Positions 56,801-64,000 of a stretch of DNA of 64,000 nucleotides are shown here, one piece after another. The stretch comes from Macrostomum hystrix. Its lineage: Eukaryota > Platyhelminthes > Macrostomidae. The notes beneath the pieces were generated by a model that was given only the letters and a program-made list of their open reading frames with translations, ran no database searches and had not been told where the DNA came from. Numbering within the stretch: the first letter of the stretch is position 1; each line of letters starts with the position of its first letter. Where the stretch lies: NCBI GenBank assembly GCA_950097015.1, contig CATNEN010000038.1:29108501-29172500 (forward strand), written 5' to 3'. Position numbers and translations under genes: made by a program.

Positions 56801-59728
56801 ATTGGCGGCCAGCCACCCCATATTATATAGAATTCAAGTCAGGCTTTGTTCAACCAGACCTACCCCCCCCCCCGCGTTGAGTCCAATATTTCAGCTGACC
56901 TAAACCAGCTGGAGTGCACCGGCTTTCGAGAGGGCTGATTTGTGAGAATTCCTAAGCCCCTTTAGTCTATATTAGATTACAGTTTACACAGTGTCCCCTC
57001 CCCAGACCGCAATATCCTTCCCTGGCTTGGTATCCCAGTGCTGATCAAGTCGGCACGATAGCTCGCGTCATAAAACAATGAGCAATGGAAAGTAGCGGCG
57101 GCGTTGTCTGACTTGTCTCTAAGGAGCTTTAAAAAATCCACTATTTGATTATAGCTGCATATGTTGGGCTTCGTTCTAAGGTGTCTACGAAAGTTAGACC
57201 GCGGAAGTGAAGGCTGATGTACCGTGAATCCACTTTGCTTTCCTTCCTAGCTGGTGAAATTTCTTCAGTGTGTGGTTGTTGAGCGGCAGAGCGGTCTGAC
57301 GTGTTTACCTCTCGCACCAAGGTCCCTGAGCTCGATTCCGCGGCGAGGGAAAATTTATTTGTTGTGCTTCAGTGTGTGCTTCAGTGAGTGATTCAGTGTG
57401 TGTGATTCAGTGTGTGCTTCAGCGTGTGTGATTCAGTGTGTGCTTCAGTGAGTGATTCAGTGTGTGATTCAGTGAGTGATTCATTGTGTGATTCAGTGAG
57501 TGATTCTTTGTGTGATTCAGTGTGTGCTTCAGTGCGTGATTCAGTGCGTGATTCAGTGTGTGATTCAGTGTGTGATTCAGTGTGTGATTCAGTGTGTGAT
57601 TCAGTGAGTGATTATTTGTGTGATTCATTGTGTGATTCAGTGAGTGATTATTTGTGTGATTCAGTGTGTGATTCAGTGTGTGATTCAGTGAGTGATTCAT
57701 TGTGTGATTCAGTGTGTGATTCAGTGTGTGCTTCAGTGCGTGATTCAGTGTGTGTGATTCAGTGTGTGTGATTCAGTGTGTGATTCAGTGTGTTATTCAG
57801 TGCGTGATTCAGTGTGTGATTCAGTGTGTGATTCAGTGTGTGATTCAGTGTGTGCTTCAGTGCGTGATTCAGTGTGTGTGATTCAGTGTGTGATTCAGTG
57901 TGCGATTCAGTGTGTGTGATTCAGTGTGTGATTCAGTGTGTGCTTCAGTGAGTGATTCAGTGTGTGATTCAGTGTGTGCTTCAGTGTGTGCTTCAGTGTG
58001 TGATTCAGTGTGTGATTCAGTGTGTTATTCAGTGAGTGATTCATTGTGTGATTCAGTGAGTGATTCTATGTCTGATTCATTGTGTGATTCAGTGAGTGAT
58101 TCAGTGTGTGATTCATTGTGTGATTCAGTGAGTGATTCAGTGAGTGATTCATTGTGTGATTCAGTGAGTGATTCTTTGTCTGATTCATTGTGTGATTCAG
58201 TGTGTGATTCAGTGTGTGATTCAGTGTGTGATTCAGTGAGTGATTCATTGTGTGATTCAGTGTGTGATTCAGTGAGTGATTCATTGTGTGATTCAGTGAG
58301 TGATTCAGTGTGTGATTCAGATTGTGATTCAGTGTGTGCTTCAGATTGTGATTCAGTGTGTGCTTCAGTGTGTGATTCAGTACACAAGTAGAGGTTCTAC
58401 ATATTTTCACTCATTTCGATCTGAATTAATTTAGCTTGACTTAACTACAGGAGACAGGAGTTTCGTGAAAATATGACTTTAAAATTCACAATTATTCTTA
58501 AAACTGTCGCAGCTACTATAAATTGATGTCGACTTCTTAATGGATTTCTAAGCACAACCCTAAAACCCATTTAAGTAGAAATTTGTTCAAATTTCTTTTA
58601 AGACAGAACTGTACAGGGCCTAGCTAATGCAATAGAATAAGCCAATGAGTTACAATAAAAGATTTATCTATGAAATAGTTTCTTCTTGCTCATTTCGGTT
58701 AGTTTCTAGGCACTGGGTTAAGTCGCTTTGGCAGTAACTTTAATTAATGTTTATATTTATATTTACTTTTCTTGCTTAACATTTTCAGCAGTTATTGAAG
58801 ATTAAATTTAGTTTTATAAAATATTTTAGAAATGAAAATTGGTTTGTATATTTTTAATGCTAAACTTTTGTAATTCAATCAGGCGGAGTAGATAGGAGGA
58901 TGCACTATTTTCAAGTCCAGTAAAACAATTAAGGAAATGTTAATAAATGGGAGTTAAAACCAACCTTAAAATATGAAAGCGATTTAAAGTCTGGAAAGTT
59001 ACGAAATCGGTAAAAGGCGCAAATGCCTGTGAAGAGAAAAACATGAACATTCTTTAAGCTGGACAAAGCCGGAGAATCCTAGGTCGTAAAAAACAAACCC
59101 GGAAAAACTGAGCCGGAAAATAAAAAGTCAGAAAAAATCTCGATATTCTACCAAAAACGTAAGGTCTATAATTAATACCCTTGAATAATGAATTGTACAA
59201 ATGACAATGACCCCGTCCGCAGGAGAGTCAGCAGCCGCTTGAAGCTCAGCAGAGCCTAGTTCCAGTCTATCACTCTGGCAACGTGACGCGCATTCTCGGT
59301 GATGCAACTAAAGTCGACGCCATATTCGAGTGCGTGTTCTCCGCTAGGCCGCTGGATCGCCTAAAAATTCGATGGTACCGCGCCGAGCTAAACTCATCAG
59401 CCCAGACTGAGCTAGTTAGCAACAGCGACAAATATACCGTTGAGCAGCACTACTCGCGAAGACTAACAATTCATAAAGTCGATGCAAACGACGCGGCGAA
59501 GTACGCCTGCGAGGGTCAGGTAGTAGGCAACGGTATCGCTAATTCGCCTGTTATTCGCCGTGTCTCCTGGCTGACAGTCCTGTCGCCGCCTAAACTCACT
59601 CGCAGCGAATCAGACGATCTGTGGGCCGATCACGGATCCGATAAACTGCTGGGCTGTCAGGCCGAAGGCAACCCGAAGCCTCAGATTCAGTGGTACCGAA
59701 ACGCTGTCAAGATTGTTAATAATAACAG
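53853..59728 (+). CDS. Sidekick-like Ig-superfamily adhesion receptor, first two coding exons, incomplete
   Basis: Exon 1, 53853-54557 (235 codons), begins with a basic region and a long hydrophobic signal peptide ending near CHAQDD. Ig1 follows, with [16 protein letters not shown] and [11 protein letters not shown]. Ig2 lacks the canonical Cys pair and reads [13 protein letters not shown]. Exon 2, 59223-59728 (506 nt, ending in phase 2), encodes Ig3 with [20 protein letters not shown] and KYACEG, then the start of Ig4 with [18 protein letters not shown]. The ARPLD-L-I-WYR block and the Ig2 without cysteines fit my recollection of Sidekick (sdk/SDK), a homophilic synaptic and junctional adhesion protein with 6 Ig and 13 FN3 domains. 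Intron 1 is 4.67 kb. No later exon is recognisable before 64000, so the gene continues beyond the window. Other Ig receptors remain possible. Confidence 0.82.
54692..54886. repeat. Short tandem repeat in Sidekick intron 1 (TCATCTCTACCGTATC type)
   Basis: Imperfect repeats of about 16 bp alternating TCTCATCTCTA with CCGAG, ACGTA or CAGTA. Confidence 0.8.
54887..55797. other. Intron 1 of the Sidekick-like gene, unique part
   Basis: No exon or known repeat recognised between the two tandem arrays. Confidence 0.5.
55798..56458. repeat. 21-bp tandem array in Sidekick intron 1
   Basis: About 30 copies of a unit containing CCCAAAGGATTGCTAGTCTA, with recurrent variants (CCGATGGATTGC; an insertion GACTTTCTAA) that recur at intervals and imply higher-order duplication. 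The frame translating to repeats of QRIASLA is a by-product. Confidence 0.93.
56459..57275. other. Intron 1 of the Sidekick-like gene, unique part
   Basis: No exon recognised. Contains a poly-C run near 56866. Confidence 0.5.
57276..57365 (+). mobile_element. SINE family I head fused to a tandem array
   Basis: GAGCGGCAGAGCGGTCTGAC (A box) and GAGCTCGATTCCGCGGCGAG (B box), then AAAATTTATTTG. The SINE body is absent and the sequence passes directly into the 12-bp array. Confidence 0.8.
57366..58380. repeat. 12-bp tandem array, about 1 kb, in Sidekick intron 1
   Basis: About 85 copies of ATTCAGTGTGTG with variants CTTCAGTGTGTG, ATTCAGTGAGTG and ATTCATTGTGTG. Frames on both strands stay open because the unit is a multiple of three. 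These are not genes. Confidence 0.96.
58381..59222. other. 3' part of Sidekick intron 1
   Basis: AT-rich, ends in the acceptor CCCCGTCCGCAG before 59223. Nothing else recognised. Confidence 0.5.
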
Positions 59729-59865
59729 GTGAGTGAGTCTAAAATAATAATTAGCTAACTTAGATCACTAAAACCATAATTACCTCCAGCGGTTCTACGC
59801 TCGTACGAGCTATAACAATCTACTATACTACCAGTGTGGTCTTTCAACTCCGCACCCGGAATAGT

Positions 59866-60065
59866 AATAATAACTGCAGCATGGCTGTGGGCAATGGCAC
59901 TTTATTTAGTGACAGTAGACCCGCAGCCAGCGAGGAGGCAATTCTGCCCATTTCGCAGACACCTCAGTCTGCACAGCTACTCAACAGCTACGTCCTATGT
60001 ACATGTGGCCTCGCCGCGGAATTAAACTTAAGGATTCCGTTAACCGCTCTTCCAACAACCCTCCT
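59866..60065 (-). mobile_element. Internally deleted SINE family I copy
   Basis: Reading the minus strand, the head side near 60050 has AACGGAATCCTTAAGTTTAA and GCGGCGAGGCCACA. The body between GCCACA and the CAGGAG region is shortened, and the 3' end reads GCCCACAGCCATGCTGCAG then (TTA)n. Lies in Sidekick intron 2. Confidence 0.7.
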
Positions 60066-60548
60066 TCAGCGACAACCCTCCTTCGTGGTCCTTTAACTAT
60101 CTATCATGTTTCTCTTTAAAGAATGTAAATTCAATTATACATCTTTGGTTCTTTAGCTAGGTACCGAGGTTGTCCTTCATATATGGTCCTGAATATGTGG
60201 TCCTACACTTTGATTTCACTTCTAACCCTCTTTTCTATCATCTTTTATCAACGACTTTGGTTCCTCGTAATTTATCGTTATATTATCTCTATTGAATCGG
60301 AAAGCTTTAGATTTCAAGTTGCGTTGCTAATGTTAAATGTAAAGCACCAGTAACAAGGACCGATTCTTTCCAATAGTTGTATTAAAAAAGCGACGAAAAC
60401 AACTAAATATAAGTTGTTTCTATTTACTCAGCCTGCGAGTATTGAGCAAAGATCTTACTTATTTGCATTTTAACCGACTACAAATTCCATTAATTCTCAT
60501 CCATTAGTAATTTAAACAGAACTTTTTAATGCTGACTTACGTAGACAA

Positions 60549-60919
60549 TTGGGGGGTCGGTGGCAGAGCGGTTATCGCGTTTGCCTCTCGCACCACGGTC
60601 CCTAAGTTCGATTCCACGGCGAGGCCACATTTATTTGGGGCGCAGCTTTGGAGAGGGCTTGGGGGCTTGTCGTGCAATTTACGCCCTTGAGGGCCAACTT
60701 CCACGGCACAGAGAAATGTACACTGCCTGACGATGAGAAAGTCAGGGCAGATGTACACACCTGTGTGAGCGTGTGCCTGCGTACGGTATCTGTGTGCGTG
60801 TGTGCTCAGGAGTCAGCAAAATGGGCAGAATTGCCTCCTCGCTGGCTGCGGGTCTAGTGTCACCAAATGGTGTGCCATTGCCCGCAGCCCTCCTGCAATT
60901 ATTATTATTATTATTATTA
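60549..60919 (+). mobile_element. SINE family I, full-length reference copy with 12-bp target duplication
   Basis: GGGGGGTCGGTGGCAGAGCGG start, B box AGTTCGATTCC, complete body, end GCAGCCCTCCTGCAATTATTATT with a (ATT)n tail. TTACGTAGACAA is directly repeated at 60537-60548 and 60920-60931. This is the cleanest copy and defines the family at about 345 bp plus tail. Confidence 0.93.
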
Positions 60920-60931
60920 TTACGTAGACAA

Positions 60932-61497
60932 CTTTAGCTACTTTTATTATGGGAATTACCTGTGTAGATCTATCCATCTATCTCTATATTTGTATTGTAT
61001 TGCTAAATTTCAATAGCAACTCGCTTTTAAACGTATGAGGATGAAGTGAATACGATTCCTGTCTGTCAGCAGCAAGCTGTAAATCAATAGGGTCTTTGTG
61101 AGCTCAAACAGTGACGTCATCATGAGGGTTAGTCAGTTGACTCTAAGCTTCAAAAAATGAATACCGTTGGAGCATTGCTGGGTGCAACAGCGTGATATTC
61201 ACACTGCAGCCTCATAAAAATGTATGGTGAGATAATCCAGCTCAAAAGGCAACCAACCGTCAGCAAGCTTATTCCAAAAACTGATAATAAATTAAATTAA
61301 ATTTGCTTTTTTGGTGCCAAATTTTCCCTTGAGACAGCACTCAACTATTAAGATTGTCACAGCTAGCCATATTGTTTGAATGCCTAAACTTAAAAAAACG
61401 GAAATTTTATAATCCTAAACTTTCGAATTCCTAAAAACTTTTCGATCTATAAATTACCAAGTGCCATGTATTTTCGTTAATCTAAAAAACTTCAACA
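60932..61497. other. Intron or intergenic stretch, nothing recognised
   Basis: No exon or repeat identified. Confidence 0.5.
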
Positions 61498-62485
61498 ATA
61501 CCACTAAACTCCCCAATCCCACTAAACTTCCCAATCCCACTAAACTCCTCAATCCCACTAAACTCCCCAATCCCAATAAACTTCCCAATCCAAATAAACT
61601 TCCCAATCCCAATAAACTCCCCAATCCCAATAAACTCCCCAATCCCAATAAACTCCCCAATCCCACTAAACTCCCCAATCCCACTAAACTCCCCAATCCC
61701 AATAAACTTCCCAATCCCAATAAACTTCCGAATCCCAATAAACTCCGATCTCAATAAACTTCCAAATCCCAATAAACTCCGATCTCAATAAACTTCCCAA
61801 TCCCAAGAAACTTCCCAATCCAAATAAACTTCCAAATTCCAATAAACTCCCAAATCCCAATAAACTCCGATCTCAATGAACTTCCCAATCCCAATAAACT
61901 TCCCAATCCCAATAAACTCCCAAATCACAATAAACTCCGATCTCAATGAACTTCCCAATCCAAATAAACTTCCCAATCCCAATAAACTTCCCAATCCAAA
62001 TAAACTTCCCAATCCAAATAAACTTCCCAATCCCAATAAACTCCCAAATCCCAATAAACTCCGATCTCAATGAACTTCCCAATCCAAATAAACTTCCCAA
62101 TCCCAATAAACTTCCCAATCCCAATAAACTTCCCAATCCAAATAAACTTCCCAATCCCAATAAACTTCCCAATCCAAATAAACTTCCCAATCCAAATAAA
62201 CTTCCCAATCCAAATAAACTTCCCAATCCAAATAAACTTCCCAATCCCAATAAGCTTCCCAATCCAAATAAACTTCCCAATCCCAATAAACTTCCCAATC
62301 CAAATAAACTTCCCAATCCCAATAAACTCCCAAATCCCAATAAACTCCGATCTCAATGAACTTCCCAATCCCAATAAACTTCCCAATCCAAATAAACTTC
62401 CCAATCCAAATAAACTTCCCAATCCAAATAAACTTCCCAATCCAAATAAACTTCCCAATCCCAATAAACTTCCCTATCCCAAGAA
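61498..62485. repeat. 18-bp tandem array, about 1 kb
   Basis: More than 50 copies of CCCAATCCCAATAAACTT with T/C and A variants (CCAATCCAAATAAACTTC), plus a recurrent divergent unit (CTCCGATCTCAATGAAC) marking higher-order blocks of about 120-290 bp. Open frames on both strands (NPNKLP, GLGSLF, DWEVY repeats) are array translations. Confidence 0.95.
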
Positions 62486-63283
62486 ACAGATGACAGGTTT
62501 ACGGCTTTACAGGATGAAAAGCTTTTCTAAAACTTACACAAAACTAGCGAAAACTAAAGTTTCCACTCACATTAGCGCTTAAACTGTAAACACGTTTCTG
62601 TAAAAATAAATGCGTTAAAATGATCGCCATGTATTGTGGAATCTCAGCTACCAATGGAATATATAAAAGTCCCAATTTACCAGACGAGGCCAATGGGGTT
62701 TGACTCCAGTGTCTTATATAAGAGTTCACACTGGAACTGTGTGTTTCGAGAGGCGTCAATCTAATAACGCCTCACTCACCGCATTGAGCTGGTTGGCTGG
62801 TTGCGGGGTGCCAGCCGCAAATACTCGAGCCCTAGTCGAGAGTGTCTCTGATTCAATCCTTTATTTCCAACTCCAGTCGGCGCATAGCATGAAAAGTAGA
62901 AAATATACGGGTTCTCCAGGATAGCCACTTCAGCTGCCACTACTGGAGTAGGACTCACTCAAACTCTAAGGCTATTTTGTCGATTCCGCAGCTAAATCTA
63001 GCTTGTAGCTAAAGTCTTTGGTTAAAACAAAAATAGCTGCGATAATTTTCCTGGAAACGCTGTGGATGACTATTTTTAATTAACAGAATACTCTCGGAAT
63101 CATCGATTGCTTAAATATTGATTAAATTGCTGAAAGCCTATTTTTTTTGTTTTACAAACCAAACCGACTTCACATTTGAATATTCATTTGATTTTCAACG
63201 ATCTGGAAGACGAACTGATATTATCACAACCCGGAGAATTAAAAAAAGGATTTCAATTTGGGGATTTGTGATTTGGACAATGA
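62486..63283. other. Nothing recognised
   Basis: AT-rich sequence without a supported exon. Presumably intron of the Sidekick-like gene. Confidence 0.45.
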
Positions 63284-63720
63284 TGGTTTTGGATTCTGAA
63301 GGTTTTGGGATTATGAACGATTTTGGGATTCTGAAGGTTTTGGGATTCTGAAGGATTTGGGATTCTGAAGGATTTGGGATTCTGAAGGATTTGGGATTCT
63401 GAAGGATTTGGGATTCTGAGGCATTTGGGATTCTGAAGGATTTGGGATTCTGAAGCATTTGGGATTCTGAGGCATTTGGGATTCTGAAGGATTTGGGATT
63501 CTGATGGATTTGAAGTATGAAGGATTTGGGATTCTGATGGATTTGAAGTATGAAGGATTTGGGATTCTGATGGATTTGAAGTATGAAGGATTTGGGATTC
63601 TGAAGGTTTTGGGATTATGAACGATTTTGGGATTCTGAAGGATTTGAAGTATGAAGGATTTGGATTCTGAAGGATTTGGGATTCTGAAGGATTTGGATTA
63701 TAAATCCAGGATTTGGTTCA
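63284..63720. repeat. 17-bp tandem array
   Basis: About 25 copies of GGATTTGGGATTCTGAA with variants (GATGGATTTGAAGTAT; GGCATTTGGG). Confidence 0.93.
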
Positions 63721-64000
63721 TTGGATATTTAGATTCTTTATGATTTGGGGATTGGGAAAAATTGATCTCTTTAATGAATTGTCGGATTGTGCCCTGACAT
63801 TTACTCATTCTTCCTCTTATGTGGAAAATATTTTCTTTAACCTTTTTTCTTTAAACCTACTTTCCTCTTTATAAGTTACAGGATTCCCAGTTGTGCAAAG
63901 TCCTCCTTCATGAGGCAGCCAATTAAAGTAATTTTCCCTTTGAATTATTACGATCCCATCGAGTCGCTCTGTGCAATGACCGTCACTTTTGTTGTTTTTT

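Noticed and set aside
57412-58410. Several Ser/Cys/Asp- and His/Asn-repeat frames on both strands
   Set aside because: All are translations of the 12-bp tandem array in an intron.
60549-60640. Possible functional tRNA gene at SINE heads
   Set aside because: A and B boxes are present, but the acceptor stem does not close and the sequence continues into the SINE body.
60733-60756. Possible hammerhead ribozyme (CTGACGA...GAAA)
   Set aside because: The core-like words are present, but there is no stem II or stem III and no properly placed cleavage triplet. A simple hairpin explains the pairing.
61454-62582. Overlapping frames encoding NPNKLP, GLGSLF and DWEVY repeats
   Set aside because: Translations of the 18-bp array in all frames; no unique coding sequence.

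Overview
The window looks like animal nuclear DNA: spliced genes with GT-AG introns, metazoan-specific families (Rh ammonium transporter, giant cadherin, Sidekick-type Ig receptor, HELZ2-like RNB/helicase), abundant tRNA-derived SINEs, a non-LTR reverse transcriptase and many tandem repeats. A small secreted peptide resembling the UPF0506 double-knot family, which is best known from flatworms, points tentatively to a free-living platyhelminth or another lophotrochozoan. Species cannot be fixed from sequence alone.

Layout. 1-3000: gene-poor, with a Tc1/mariner-like transposase relic broken by two in-frame stops (1535-2095). 3030-6867 (minus): a complete 8-exon Rh-type ammonium transporter, 493 aa, with a SINE, a TIR-element fragment and several tandem repeats in its introns. 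7000-12600: intergenic SINE debris plus one 659-bp GC-rich SINE with a perfect 13-bp target duplication (10957-11615). 12816-13463 (minus): a secreted cysteine-rich protein. 14649-15011 (minus): a two-exon secreted peptide with two six-cysteine modules. 17298-29689 (minus): a 28-exon cadherin of 2,448 aa whose exon phases all agree, with about 20 ectodomain repeats, one membrane span and a short tail. 29-31.3 kb: copies of a non-autonomous DNA transposon with palindromic termini. 34338-35848 (plus): an intact Crypton-type tyrosine recombinase whose catalytic Arg codon is split by an intron. 36102-44405 (minus): six exons of a HELZ2-like protein, an RNB ribonuclease domain followed by a UPF1-like helicase, 5' end not found. 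44470-45227: the best full copy of the TIR element. 49321-52394: a 33-bp minisatellite interrupted by a 5'-truncated non-LTR retrotransposon. 53853 to beyond 59728 (plus): the 5' part of a Sidekick-like gene whose introns hold five separate tandem-repeat arrays. No continuation exon was found before the window ends.

The host genes do not form a pathway. The Rh protein, cadherin and Sidekick homolog are membrane proteins for transport and adhesion, and the RNB helicase would act on RNA. The mobile elements form a linked set: SINE copies and the reverse-transcriptase element all end in (ATT)n-type tails, and one SINE copy shows 5' truncation with a 14-bp target duplication, as expected if a LINE of this kind mobilises the SINE. 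Exon boundaries were derived by hand from reading-frame continuity and GT-AG sites. Family names rest on recalled motif patterns, not on database searches.
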